DNA of 64,000 nt from positions 2,542,001 through 2,606,000 of the forward strand of contig NZ_JAFBBQ010000001.1 in NCBI RefSeq assembly GCF_016907255.1, given 5' to 3'. Source of the DNA: Microbacterium keratanolyticum (lineage in GTDB: Bacteria > Actinomycetota > Actinomycetes > Actinomycetales > Microbacteriaceae). The notes under the pieces are model-generated. The model saw only the letters and a list, made by a program, of their open reading frames with translations. It searched no databases and was not told the origin of the DNA. A program made the translations under genes and the position numbers. Shown one piece after another: positions 37,870 to 46,376 of this stretch (position 1 is the stretch's first letter; every line of letters starts with the position of its first letter).

Positions 37870-39009
37870 TCAGACGCTCAGCGGAAGTGAGCGCCCGGAC
37901 AGCCCGCGCCCCTGATGATCCAGCGACTCCGCGAGGGTGATGATCGCCTGCGCCGCGGGATCCGTGGGAGCGCTGAGGACGACGGGCGCGCCGGCGTCTC
38001 CGCCCGTGCGGAGTGCGGCGCTGAGCGGAACGGATGCCAGGAGCGGAACGACGTCTCCGCCGGTCGACAGTGCCTCCGCAACGGCCGCGCCGCCGCCGGC
38101 GCCGAACAGGTCGAGCACGGTGCCGTCGGGCAGAGTCATCGCCGCCATGTTCTCGACGACGCCGATGAGGCGCTGCCCGGTCTGTCGGGCGACGAGCCCG
38201 CTGCGGATCGCGACCTCCGACGCCGCCTCCTGCGGGGTCGTGACGACGAGCACCTCGGCATGGGGGAGCAACTGGCCGATCGAGATCGCGATGTCGCCCG
38301 TGCCGGGCGGCATGTCGATCAGCAGGACGTCAAGGTCACCGAAGAAGACATCCGTGAGGAACTGCTGCACAGTGCGGTGCAGCATCGGCCCGCGCCAGGC
38401 GACGACGGACTCGCCCTCGCGGAGGAACATGCCGATCGAGATGACCTTCACATCGTGTGCCACGGGCGGCAGCATGAGGTCGTCGATGCGGGTCGGATGC
38501 GGCGCGACGCCGTTCTCCATCAGCCCGAGAAGCCCAGGAATCGAGAAGCCGTGCACGTCGGCGTCGATGAGCCCGACGCGGCGGCCGCGCGCGGCGAGCG
38601 CGACAGCGAGGTTCGCGGTGAGCGACGACTTTCCGACGCCACCCTTCCCGCTGCTCACGAGGATGACACGGGTCAGCGAGTCCGGGCCGAAGGGCATCGT
38701 GCGCGGGGCGCGTCCGGCTCGAAGCCGCTCGGTGAGGGCCTTGCGCTCCGCCGGGGTCATGACACCCACCTGCACGTCGACCCCGGTGATGCCGGACACG
38801 GATGCCGCGGCGGCACGGACATCGGATTCGATCCGCGTCGCGGCGGGGCATCCGACGATCGTCAACGCGATCCCGACGTGCGCGACGCCTTCGGTCACGG
38901 TGATGTCGCGCACCATGTCGAGGTCTGACAGGGGTCGTCGCAGCTCGGGGTCCACGACGGATCCGACAGCCGCGCGCACCGCATCGACTGCCTCAGGAAG
39001 AGCGGTCAT
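37870..39009 (-). CDS. mrp: Mrp/ApbC-family P-loop ATPase
   Basis: 379 residues. An N-terminal MIP18/DUF59 domain (about 5-85, with C54 in IVGCPAATRIE) precedes the P-loop ATPase with SSGKGGVGKSSL at 119-130 and DADVHGFSIPGLLG. Family members deliver Fe-S clusters. The CxxC that binds the transferred cluster after the ENM motif in ApbC is not visible here; the sequence reads ENMAAMTLPDGTVLDLFG. It is third in the minus-strand operon MgtE-N/CBS, DUF1003, mrp (ATGA overlaps at 39006-39009 and 39536-39538) and converges on tatB. Confidence 0.92.
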   Translation of the reverse strand: MTALPEAVDAVRAAVGSVVDPELRRPLSDLDMVRDITVTEGVAHVGIALTIVGCPAATRIESDVRAAAASVSGITGVDVQVGVMTPAERKALTERLRAGRAPRTMPFGPDSLTRVILVSSGKGGVGKSSLTANLAVALAARGRRVGLIDADVHGFSIPGLLGLMENGVAPHPTRIDDLMLPPVAHDVKVISIGMFLREGESVVAWRGPMLHRTVQQFLTDVFFGDLDVLLIDMPPGTGDIAISIGQLLPHAEVLVVTTPQEAASEVAIRSGLVARQTGQRLIGVVENMAAMTLPDGTVLDLFGAGGGAAVAEALSTGGDVVPLLASVPLSAALRTGGDAGAPVVLSAPTDPAAQAIITLAESLDHQGRGLSGRSLPLSV

Positions 39010-39536
39010 GCCGAACTCTCGCGTTTCGTCGTGGGGGGCTCGTCGTCGTCCGATTGCAGCTCGGCGAGCAGGGCGCGGAGCTCCTGGCGGAGGACATCGC
39101 GGGTCACGACCTGCGTGGTGCGATCTTCCAGCGCCATGCGGAGGGCGACGATCTCGCGAGCGAGATACTCGGTGTCCGCGAGATTGCGCTCGGCGCGCTG
39201 GCGATCCTGTTCGATCTGGACACGGTCGCGGTCATCCTGACGGTTCTGCGCGAGCAGGATCAGCGGAGCGGCGTACGAAGCCTGCAACGACAGCATGAGC
39301 GTGAGAGCGGTGAAGCCGAGAGCCGCGTCATCGAAGCGGATCTCTTCGGGCATGAGCGTGTTCCAGCCGATCCAGAGGATGCAGAACAGGCTCAGGATGA
39401 CCAGGAACGCCGGCGTGCCCATGGCGCGGGCGACCCATTCGGTGAAGCGGCCGAAGCGGTCTCGCGACGGCTGCGGTGCGCGCGTCTTCGCACCGCGGCG
39501 CGGCGCGTCGAGCCCGACGCGGGTGCCGCGGGCCAT
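39006..39536 (-). CDS. DUF1003 membrane protein
   Basis: 176 residues. DRFGRFTEWVARAMGTPAFL precedes two close helices (about 40-60 and 72-95), then a coiled coil (RDRVQIEQDRQRAERNLADT, about 103-150). This is the DUF1003 layout. The ATG at 39536 overlaps the upstream gene's stop; a GTG one codon earlier is possible. Function unknown. Co-transcription with the MgtE-N/CBS gene hints at an ion-related role, which is inference only. Confidence 0.88.
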   Translation of the reverse strand: MARGTRVGLDAPRRGAKTRAPQPSRDRFGRFTEWVARAMGTPAFLVILSLFCILWIGWNTLMPEEIRFDDAALGFTALTLMLSLQASYAAPLILLAQNRQDDRDRVQIEQDRQRAERNLADTEYLAREIVALRMALEDRTTQVVTRDVLRQELRALLAELQSDDDEPPTTKRESSA

Positions 39537-40804
39537 CACTGTGCACCTCGCGTCGTGGGCGAGTCTTCACTCGCGTCCTGCGACCGCCAGTCATCGGGCA
39601 GCAGGTAGTCGAGCACGTCATCGATGCTGATCGCGCCGACGAGCCGGTGCGCCTGGTCGACGACCGGGAGGGAGACCAGGTCGTAGCTGGCGAGACGCCG
39701 AGCCACCTCCGCTGCCGATGCTGTGACCGAGACGGGTTCGAGGGTGTCGTCGACGATCGCGCCCAGACGCTCGTGCGGGGGATAGCGCAGCATCCGCTGG
39801 AAGTGCACGACACCCAGCAGACGACCCGTGGGCGTCTCGAACGGGGGGAGGGTGAGGAAGACCGCCGCGGCGAGGGCAGGGTGCAGTTCGTGGCGTCGGA
39901 TCAGGGCGAGCGCCTCGGCGACCGTCGCGTCCGCCGACAGGATGATCGGCTCGGGAGTCATCAGACCGCCGGCCGTGTCGGGACCGTACCGCAGGAGCAT
40001 CCGGACGTCTTCCGCCTCTTCCGGCTCCATGAGCTCGAGGAGGTGCTCGAGGCGTCCCTGGGGAAGCTGCGCGAGAAGGTCGGCGGCGTCGTCGGGTTCC
40101 ATCTGATCGAGGATGTCGGCGGCGCGCTCATCGCCCAGTCGATCGAGGATGTCCATCTGATCGTCTTCGGGCATCTCTTCCAGCGCGTCGGCGAGACGCC
40201 CGTCGGGAAGCTCTTCCACGACCTCGATACGTCGCTGCTGCGGCAGATCGAGCAGTGTGTTGGCGAGGTCGGCGGGGCGCAGCTCGGAGAAGCTCGCGAC
40301 GAGCTGCTCGGCGGATTGCGCTTCACCGGGAGCATGCTGCTCGCGGACCTCGGACCAGGCGGCGAACGTCGTCGGCCCCTTCGCGAAGGGAGAGGCGCTC
40401 GTCTTCGGCTTGCGGAGGAAGAGCTGGCCGACCGCCCACTCACCGAGCCGGTTCGGCTCGATCGCGATGTCCTCGATGACGGCGCTGCCGCTGCCGTCGG
40501 TGAGGTCGACGCGGCGGCCGATGAGCTCGGCCATGACACGGACCTCGCCCGGACGCGGCTGGAATCGGCGCACGTTGATGAGGCCGGTCGTGATGACCTG
40601 GCCGGTGCTGATCGAGGTGACCCGGCCGATGGAGAGGAACACCTGGCGTCGGCCAGGAATCTCGCAGACCAGGCCGATCACACGAGGTGCCGCGGTACTT
40701 CGATACACCACGACGACATCTCGGACCTTGCCGAGCCGGTCGCCGGCGGGGTCGAAGACGGCGCAGCCTGCCAGGCGCGCGACGAAAACCCGCTGAGTGC
40801 TCAC
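39536..40804 (-). CDS. MgtE N-domain and CBS-pair protein without a transporter domain
   Basis: 422 residues. An N-terminal PRC-barrel-like region (QRVFVARLAGCAVFDPAGDR) is followed by an MgtE_N superhelix (about 170-280, ADLANTLLDLPQQRRIEVVE, GDERAADILDQMEPDDAADL) and a CBS pair (about 285-405, AGGLMTPEPIILSADATVAE). There are no membrane helices, so it is not itself a magnesium channel; it may be a cytosolic Mg2+ or nucleotide sensor. It resembles Rv1232c by memory. The GTG at 40804 is chosen because TACGCT lies six bases upstream; 80 earlier open codons are discarded. Confidence 0.87.
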   Translation of the reverse strand: MSTQRVFVARLAGCAVFDPAGDRLGKVRDVVVVYRSTAAPRVIGLVCEIPGRRQVFLSIGRVTSISTGQVITTGLINVRRFQPRPGEVRVMAELIGRRVDLTDGSGSAVIEDIAIEPNRLGEWAVGQLFLRKPKTSASPFAKGPTTFAAWSEVREQHAPGEAQSAEQLVASFSELRPADLANTLLDLPQQRRIEVVEELPDGRLADALEEMPEDDQMDILDRLGDERAADILDQMEPDDAADLLAQLPQGRLEHLLELMEPEEAEDVRMLLRYGPDTAGGLMTPEPIILSADATVAEALALIRRHELHPALAAAVFLTLPPFETPTGRLLGVVHFQRMLRYPPHERLGAIVDDTLEPVSVTASAAEVARRLASYDLVSLPVVDQAHRLVGAISIDDVLDYLLPDDWRSQDASEDSPTTRGAQ

Positions 40805-40810
40805 CTGACC

Positions 40811-40816
40811 AGCGTA
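40811..40816 (-). promoter_or_regulatory. -10 box of probable leaderless start (MgtE-N/CBS gene)
   Basis: TACGCT on the minus strand, six bases before GTG 40804; promoter of the three-gene mrp operon. Confidence 0.55.
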
Positions 40817-40874
40817 GCCCTGCCCTGCGGAGAGGCCTGGGAGGATGACAAGGTCCGCGTGGGACAATGACCGC

Positions 40875-41720
40875 ATGAGCATGCTGAATCGTCCGGCCGC
40901 GAGTACCGAAATCGGCGAGACCGTCGCCACGATGACGGAGTACGAGGCTGCCCAGAAGATGGTCTCAAAGCTGATCGCGGCAGAGGTTCCCGCCCGCGAC
41001 ATCGCGATCGTCGGCATCGGCGTCCGCACGGTCGAGCGCGTCACCGGACGACTCGGCTACGCGACGGCCGCACGTTCGGGTGCGATCAACGGCCTCCTGA
41101 TCGGTCTTTTCCTCTCGGCGATCTTCGTGCTCGGAAACCCCGCCGCGACGATGGGCGCGTTCGTTGGTGTCCTGCTGGTCGGCGTCGCGGTGGGCATGCT
41201 GCTCAGCATCATCACTTTCACGATCGTGCGCCGCCGCCGCGACTTCGCCAGCATCACGCAGCTCGCCGCTGACCACTACGACGTCACCGTGCTGCCGGCG
41301 TCGCTGCACAAGGCGCGGACGGCGCTGGGACGCCACACCACTCCTCGCCCTGCCCCAGTCATCTCGGACGAGCCGCCGCGCTACGGTGAGCGGATCGACC
41401 CGGCGACTGCTACGGCGGCAGCGCAGGCGAAGCCGGGTGCGGGTGTGCCGGATGCCCCTGCGGCCCCCGTGATCCCGCCGCGTCCGGAGGCTCCTCGCTA
41501 CGGAGTGCGCGTGGAACCGAACGCCGCACCTGTTCTGGGTGAGCAGCCGCCAGCCGCGCCCGCTGCCGAAGAGACATCCGCACCTGCGACAGCTGAGCCG
41601 ACTGCAGAGTCCGGAGCGGCGTCGCAGGAGTCTCGCGATGGTGCCGCGGAATCCTCTGATCCGGCAGCGAACGCTCCAGAGACGGACTCCGACCGTCCGG
41701 CCGCGCCGGGACAGGCGTGA
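40875..41720 (+). CDS. General-stress-protein-17M-like membrane protein
   Basis: 281 residues from ATG 40875, with GACAAT six bases upstream as a weak leaderless-type -10. The N-terminal domain (about 20-70, TMTEYEAAQKMVSKLIAAEV, DIAIVGIGVRTVERVTG) resembles the YflT/GSP17M fold. Two membrane helices follow (about 74-95 and 98-122, AINGLLIGLFLSAIFVLGNP). The last ~130 residues are Pro/Ala/Glu-rich and probably disordered. Function unknown. It shares a 71-base gap with the divergent MgtE-N/CBS gene, and the stop overlaps the hydrolase start (GTGA). Confidence 0.82.
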   Translation: MSMLNRPAASTEIGETVATMTEYEAAQKMVSKLIAAEVPARDIAIVGIGVRTVERVTGRLGYATAARSGAINGLLIGLFLSAIFVLGNPAATMGAFVGVLLVGVAVGMLLSIITFTIVRRRRDFASITQLAADHYDVTVLPASLHKARTALGRHTTPRPAPVISDEPPRYGERIDPATATAAAQAKPGAGVPDAPAAPVIPPRPEAPRYGVRVEPNAAPVLGEQPPAAPAAEETSAPATAEPTAESGAASQESRDGAAESSDPAANAPETDSDRPAAPGQA

Positions 41721-42388
41721 ACGCACCCGCAGAGACTCACCTCAGCATCGCAGTCGCCCTGCCCTCGGGCGACGCGACGGTCAGCGCCGCTTTCGGCGCC
41801 GCGGGTTCGGGGGCGCGCGGAACGATCGTGATCGCACACGGTGCAGGAGCGGGGATGGATCATCCGTTCCTCACCGGGTTCGCCGACGCCATCCGCCTCG
41901 AGGGCTTCTCGACAATGCGGTTCAACTTCCCGTACCGGGAGGCAGGGCGGCGCATGCCCGGGCCCGCCGCCCATGCGATCGCCACCTGGCGAGCCGTGAT
42001 GGACCGTGCACGCGAGCTCGGCTCCGGGCCCTTGATCGCCTGCGGAAAGTCGTACGGCGGGCGGATGGCGTCGATGGCGGTCGCGGAGGGCATGGATGCC
42101 GACGCGCTGGTGTACCTCGGATACCCACTGCACGCGCCCGGTAAGCCGGAGAATCCGCGTGCCTCGCATCTTCCAGCGATCACCGTGCCGCAGCTGTTCG
42201 TGGAGGGATCGAATGATCCGTTCATCCAACCCCTCGCACAGTTCGAAGAGGTCGTCGCCGGGTGTCAGGACGCGCAGATCGCCTGGATCGACGGCGGCGG
42301 CCACACCTTCGAGGTGAAGGGGCACAAGCGTCCAGCCGACGAGATCGGGGCGTCGCTGGCGCCTGTGGTGGCAGCGTTTCGGAGATGA
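41717..42388 (+). CDS. Alpha/beta hydrolase of the Tex30/KANL3-like family
   Basis: 223 residues. IVIAHGAGAGMDHPF carries the oxyanion loop, and the nucleophile serine is in ACGKSYGGRMASMA (GxSxG). FVEGSNDPF provides the late aspartate and GGHTFEV the histidine, completing a triad. The substrate is unknown. The GTG start overlaps the preceding stop by four bases, and a strong terminator follows. Confidence 0.85.
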   Translation: MNAPAETHLSIAVALPSGDATVSAAFGAAGSGARGTIVIAHGAGAGMDHPFLTGFADAIRLEGFSTMRFNFPYREAGRRMPGPAAHAIATWRAVMDRARELGSGPLIACGKSYGGRMASMAVAEGMDADALVYLGYPLHAPGKPENPRASHLPAITVPQLFVEGSNDPFIQPLAQFEEVVAGCQDAQIAWIDGGGHTFEVKGHKRPADEIGASLAPVVAAFRR

Positions 42389-42390
42389 AA

Positions 42391-42436
42391 GGAGCCTTCC
42401 GTCGGTTCACACGGGTGAAAACCGACGGAAGGCTCC
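42391..42436. terminator. Bidirectional terminator
   Basis: GGAGCCTTCCGTCGGT (42391-42406) pairs with ACCGACGGAAGGCTCC (42421-42436); TCAC/GTGA extends the stem across a two-base bulge. It separates the converging hydrolase and aminopeptidase genes. Confidence 0.85.
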
Positions 42437-42449
42437 TCTGAACGGGGTC

Positions 42450-43868
42450 TCAGCCCTGGATGCGCGCCATCCATGCCTCGACCTCGGTCGAGGTCCGCGG
42501 AATGTCGGCCGAGAGGTTGACCGGACCGTCGGCGGTCATGAGGATGTCGTCCTCGATCCGCACGCCGATGCCGCGGTACTCCTCCGGAACCGTGAGGTCG
42601 TCGATCTGGAAGTACAGGCCGGGCTCGATCGTGAACACCATGCCCGGCTCCAGGATGCCGTCGTAGTACATCTCACGACGCGCCTGCGCGCAGTCGTGTA
42701 CGTCGATGCCGAGGTGGTGACTCGTGCCGTGCACCATGTAGCGGCGGTGCTGACCGCCCTTGTCGGCGTCCAGCGCCTCCTGCGCGGTGACGGGAAGAAG
42801 ACCCCACTCGGCGGTGCGGCGCGCGATGACGTCCATGGCGGCCTCGTGGATCGTGCGGAACGGCACTCCGACGCGGGCGGCGGCGAAGGCAGCATCCGCA
42901 GCCTCGACAACCGTGTCGTAGATGCGGCGCTGCACCTCGCTGAACGTGCCGCTCACCGGCAGAGTGCGAGTGATGTCGGCGGTGTAGAGGCTGTCCGCCT
43001 CAGCGCCCGCATCGATCAGGATGAGGTCACCTGGCAGCACAGCGCCGTCATTGCGCGTCCAGTGCAGGTAGCAGGCGTGCGGGCCGGATGCGGCGATCGT
43101 GTCGTAGCCCTCCCAGTTGCCGTCGCTGCGGGCACGCTGGTGGAAGACGCCCTCGACGATGCGCTCGCCACGAGGGTGCGCGATCGCGCGGGGCAGGTCA
43201 CGAATGATGTCGTCGAAGCCGTTCGCCGTGATCTCGACCGCTCGGCGCATCTCGGCGATCTCGAACTCGTCCTTCACAAGACGGAGCTCGGAAACGACAC
43301 GAGTGAGTTCTTCGTGCTCGTCGACGACGAGATCCGCGTCGCCCGCGACGAATTCGTGGAGGTGTGCGGTCGCGACACCGAGGTCGGCGGCGACACCGCC
43401 GAGGGCGGGACGCGGGCCGATCCAGAACTCACCGATCGTGGCATCCGAGTAGAACTCCGCCGTCGTGCGGTCGGCACGCTCACGGAAGTACAGGGTGACG
43501 TCGTGACCACCGGTGTTCGGCTCGAAGACCAGCACGGAGTCCGGCTCGGAGTCCGCCTCCCAGCCGGTCAGATGGGCGAAGGCGGAGTGGGCACGGAACG
43601 GGTAGTCGGTGTCATTGCTGCGCTGCTTGAGCGAACCTGCCGGGATCACCAGGCGCTCGCCGGGGAATGCGGCGGAGACACGGGCACGCCGCGCCGCGGC
43701 GAACGAGGCCTGCGCCCGCGGTGCGGGCAGGGATGCGGGATGCTCCGCCCACCCGGTCGAGATGGTGTCGAGGAATCCGCGGGGGAACGGCTGCTTGCGG
43801 TTCGTCTTGGCGGCTTCGGCGGTGGCCTCAGTGTCGGTGGTGATCGTGTCACGCTCTGCGCTGCTCAT
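42450..43868 (-). CDS. Xaa-Pro aminopeptidase (aminopeptidase P family)
   Basis: 472-residue M24B metallopeptidase. An N-terminal creatinase-like domain (about 35-190) precedes the pita-bread domain. Metal ligands are recognisable in LILIDAGAEADSLYTADITR, HGTSHHLGIDVHD, FTIEPGLYFQ and GVRIEDDILMT. It removes N-terminal residues preceding proline, in the cytosol. A ~40-residue charged N-terminus is typical of actinobacterial versions. ATG 43868 has GGAGG one base upstream and GAGACT at -12, so a leaderless start is possible. Confidence 0.92.
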   Translation of the reverse strand: MSSAERDTITTDTEATAEAAKTNRKQPFPRGFLDTISTGWAEHPASLPAPRAQASFAAARRARVSAAFPGERLVIPAGSLKQRSNDTDYPFRAHSAFAHLTGWEADSEPDSVLVFEPNTGGHDVTLYFRERADRTTAEFYSDATIGEFWIGPRPALGGVAADLGVATAHLHEFVAGDADLVVDEHEELTRVVSELRLVKDEFEIAEMRRAVEITANGFDDIIRDLPRAIAHPRGERIVEGVFHQRARSDGNWEGYDTIAASGPHACYLHWTRNDGAVLPGDLILIDAGAEADSLYTADITRTLPVSGTFSEVQRRIYDTVVEAADAAFAAARVGVPFRTIHEAAMDVIARRTAEWGLLPVTAQEALDADKGGQHRRYMVHGTSHHLGIDVHDCAQARREMYYDGILEPGMVFTIEPGLYFQIDDLTVPEEYRGIGVRIEDDILMTADGPVNLSADIPRTSTEVEAWMARIQG

Positions 43869-43901
43869 TCCTCCAGTCTCTCACCGAACCCTGTGCAGAC
43901 G

Positions 43902-43907
43902 TAGGCT
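43902..43907 (+). promoter_or_regulatory. -10 box upstream of DUF3054 gene
   Basis: TAGGCT nine bases before ATG 43917; near-leaderless. Confidence 0.45.
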
Positions 43908-43916
43908 GGCATCATC

Positions 43917-44306
43917 ATGACCTCCCGCTCTCGCTCCACGTCCGCCGCGCTCACGGCGGGCATCGACGTCGTTCTCGTTCTGATCTTCGCGACGATCGGG
44001 CGCGCCAGTCATGAGCGGGGTCTGTCGGCCCTGGGCATTCTGGAGACGGCCTGGCCGTTCCTCGCCGCGTGGGGAATCGGGTGGCTCGCGCTGCGGGCAT
44101 GGCGCGCTCCGGATGCGGTGCTGCGCACGGGCGTTCCGCTGTGGATCATCACCGTCGCCGGTGGCATGCTGCTGCGCGCCGTCACCGGAGCAGGAACCGC
44201 ACTGCCGTTCGTCATCGTCGCCACGCTCACGCTGCTGCTCCTGCTCGTCGGCTCACGTCTGGTCGCGGCGCTCATCCGCAGCCGCCGCGCGGCGTCGACG
44301 CGCTAG
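43917..44306 (+). CDS. DUF3054 membrane protein
   Basis: 129 residues and four helices, with the family segment DVVLVLIFATIGRASHERGL at the N-terminus and WIITVAGGMLLRAVTGAGTA. Function unknown. It converges on the next gene so tightly that both stop codons lie in the same CTAG (44303-44306). Confidence 0.87.
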   Translation: MTSRSRSTSAALTAGIDVVLVLIFATIGRASHERGLSALGILETAWPFLAAWGIGWLALRAWRAPDAVLRTGVPLWIITVAGGMLLRAVTGAGTALPFVIVATLTLLLLLVGSRLVAALIRSRRAASTR

Positions 44307-45328
44307 CCCGCGGGCTCGTACTGCACGACGACCGCGCGGTGGTCGCTGCGCGAATCGGCGCTGCTGAGCACGTGCGAACCGGTCGGCGTCCAGTTGGGCG
44401 TCGCCATGATGTGGTCGATCGGAGACCCTGCGAGAGCCGGGATGCTGGCGGGCCAGGTTCCCGAGAGGCCGTTCCCCGTGCGAGCCGCCGCGTCGCGGCA
44501 GGCGCCCATGTCGCCGCCGTCGACGCCGAGTCCGCTCATGTGGTCGAGCGTCGCGTTGAAGTCGCCGGCCAGGATCACATTGCCGCCGGGGCACTGGTCC
44601 GCCACCCACTGGAGATCGCTGCGCCATTGGTCCATCTCGTCGGGGCGCGGCGCGACCGCATGCACCGCCACGACGGTCGGACCGTGACCGTCGATCGGCA
44701 TGACCACCGCGCTCGGCACCGAGCCGGTGTTGCTCGTGCCGTCCGTCGAGGAGGGGATCACGGAGTAGTCGCCGAGTTCCGGCGAGATGAGGATCGTCGT
44801 GAACCAGGACTGCGGACCGTTGGTCACCTCGGGATTGAACTGGACATGATGCACCCACATGGGCTGTCCCTGCTCGCGCATCATCAGCGCGATGCGCTCG
44901 CCGACCTCCTCTGAGGTCTCGGGCAGTGTGACGATGTCGGCGCCGTTGGAGACGATCTCCTGGGCGATGCGCTCGGCGGACACCGCCTCACCGGCGGTGT
45001 TCCAGGTCATGACGCGGATGCTGGCGTCGGTCGGCTCCGGCATCTCGCCGGGGCCGATGCCGCGCGTCAGGCCGATCACGGCTGACGCGCCCCCGCCGAG
45101 AAGGGCGATGATCGCGATCGAGGCGGCGAACCCTCGCATCCGTCGGGAGACGCTCAGCAGCAGTGCCAGCACGAGAACCAGCGCGAATCCGATGACCAGC
45201 CAGCCGCGCACCGCGACGAGCTGGGCGAACGGGAAGCTCTGTTCTAGGCGGAAGAACTGCGGCCAGGTCACGATGGCCGTCGCGATCGCGAACAGCACGG
45301 TCAGCAGCACGCCCAGAAGTCGAAACAC
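44303..45328 (-). CDS. Membrane-anchored endonuclease/exonuclease/phosphatase-family protein
   Basis: 341 residues. Three helices (about 1-90) anchor an EEP domain presumably outside the cell: VMTWNTAGEAVSAERIAQEI, DIVTLPETSEEVG, ILAGDFNATLDHM and the late SDHRAVVVQYEPAG. The metal- and phosphate-binding residues N, E, D, N, D and H are visible in these motifs. The substrate could be a phospholipid, nucleotide or nucleic acid. GTG 45328 is selected because TAGGCT lies seven bases upstream; the ATG at 45376 is 16 codons earlier. Confidence 0.85.
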   Translation of the reverse strand: MFRLLGVLLTVLFAIATAIVTWPQFFRLEQSFPFAQLVAVRGWLVIGFALVLVLALLLSVSRRMRGFAASIAIIALLGGGASAVIGLTRGIGPGEMPEPTDASIRVMTWNTAGEAVSAERIAQEIVSNGADIVTLPETSEEVGERIALMMREQGQPMWVHHVQFNPEVTNGPQSWFTTILISPELGDYSVIPSSTDGTSNTGSVPSAVVMPIDGHGPTVVAVHAVAPRPDEMDQWRSDLQWVADQCPGGNVILAGDFNATLDHMSGLGVDGGDMGACRDAAARTGNGLSGTWPASIPALAGSPIDHIMATPNWTPTGSHVLSSADSRSDHRAVVVQYEPAG

Positions 45329-45335
45329 GCTTTCG

Positions 45336-45341
45336 AGCCTA
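45336..45341 (-). promoter_or_regulatory. -10 box of probable leaderless start (EEP gene)
   Basis: TAGGCT on the minus strand, seven bases before GTG 45328. Confidence 0.5.
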
Positions 45342-45432
45342 GGGGAGCCGGCTGGGAAGGCTCTGGCGTGCGCCATTGATCCGGCTGGGAAACGCGGTGC
45401 GCGGATGCGACCGTGGGCGTCTGTTCGCTCGC

Positions 45433-45438
45433 TACGCT
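45433..45438 (+). promoter_or_regulatory. -10 box of probable leaderless start (PHP gene)
   Basis: TACGCT, six bases before ATG 45445. Confidence 0.55.
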
Positions 45439-45444
45439 CGAAGG

Positions 45445-46305
45445 ATGACCATGCACGCAGATTCGGCCGCCCCCCGCATCCGCGGACCGATCGATCTGCA
45501 CCTGCACTCGAACCGCTCCGACGGCACCGAGACGCCCGCGGAGGTCGTCCGCCAGGCGCACGCCCATGGTGTCCGCACGCTCGCGCTCACCGACCATGAC
45601 ACGACGGTCGGCTGGGAGGAGGCGGCGCAGGAGGCGGCCGCTCTCGACATGACGTTCATCCCCGGCATGGAGATGTCTGCCCGGGACGGCTGGCGCAGCG
45701 TGCACGTCCTGGCGTACCTCTTCGACCCGACGCATCCCGAACTCGTGGCCGAGCTCGAGCGCGTTCGGGAAGATCGGGTCGGTCGTGCCGAGCGGATCGT
45801 CCGCAACATCGGACGTGATTATCCGCTGCACTGGAACGACGTGCTCGAGCAGCGCCGGGGGGATGCCACGGTGGGACGCCCGCACATCGCGGATGCTCTC
45901 GTCGCCCGAGGCATCGTGCGTGACCGTGTCGAGGCCTTTGACAGCATCCTGCACCCGCGTGCGGGGTACTTCGAGGGGCACTACGCGCCCGATCCGCTGC
46001 GCGTCGTCGAACTGATCACCGCGGCCGGGGGAGTGCCGATCATCGCGCACCCCGCCACGGGCGAGCGCCAGCGCATGCCAGAGACACTCATCGAGCGGCT
46101 CATCGACGCGGGTCTCGCAGGCCTGGAACGCGACCACCGTGAGAACACGCGCGCCGGGCGTGAGTGGCTGCAGAGCCTCATCGACCGACACGATCTGATC
46201 ATCACAGGCTCCAGTGACTACCACGGCGCGGGCAAGCCGAACCTTCCGGGCGAGAACACCACGAGCGAAGACATGCTGGCGCGACTCATCGCGCGGGCGC
46301 GCTGA
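45445..46305 (+). CDS. PHP-domain metal-dependent phosphoesterase
   Basis: 286 residues. The PHP signature [20 protein letters not shown] is at the N-terminus, with [38 protein letters not shown] and [12 protein letters not shown] contributing the other metal ligands. Homologues are nucleotide 3'-5' bisphosphate or RNA 5'-trimming phosphatases (TrpH/YciV type). Such an activity fits the protein but cannot be proven from sequence. ATG 45445 is set by the -10 box; earlier open codons are not family-like. Confidence 0.88.
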   Translation: MTMHADSAAPRIRGPIDLHLHSNRSDGTETPAEVVRQAHAHGVRTLALTDHDTTVGWEEAAQEAAALDMTFIPGMEMSARDGWRSVHVLAYLFDPTHPELVAELERVREDRVGRAERIVRNIGRDYPLHWNDVLEQRRGDATVGRPHIADALVARGIVRDRVEAFDSILHPRAGYFEGHYAPDPLRVVELITAAGGVPIIAHPATGERQRMPETLIERLIDAGLAGLERDHRENTRAGREWLQSLIDRHDLIITGSSDYHGAGKPNLPGENTTSEDMLARLIARAR

Positions 46306-46324
46306 CACCTCGCACGGACAGAGA

Positions 46325-46358
46325 AAGGGAGCGGATGCTGTGCAGCATCCGCTCCCTT
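46325..46358. terminator. Bidirectional terminator between PHP and DEAD-box genes
   Basis: AAGGGAGCGGATGCTG (46325-46340) pairs with CAGCATCCGCTCCCTT (46343-46358), with T-rich flank TTCTTC on the plus strand. The stem contains the recurring GGATGC/GCATCC hexamer pair. Confidence 0.85.
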
Positions 46359-46376
46359 CTTCGCTGTGTACTCGGG

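Noticed and set aside
39536..40804. Magnesium transporter MgtE
   Set aside because: The MgtE N-domain and CBS pair are present, but there are no membrane helices, so transport is not supported.
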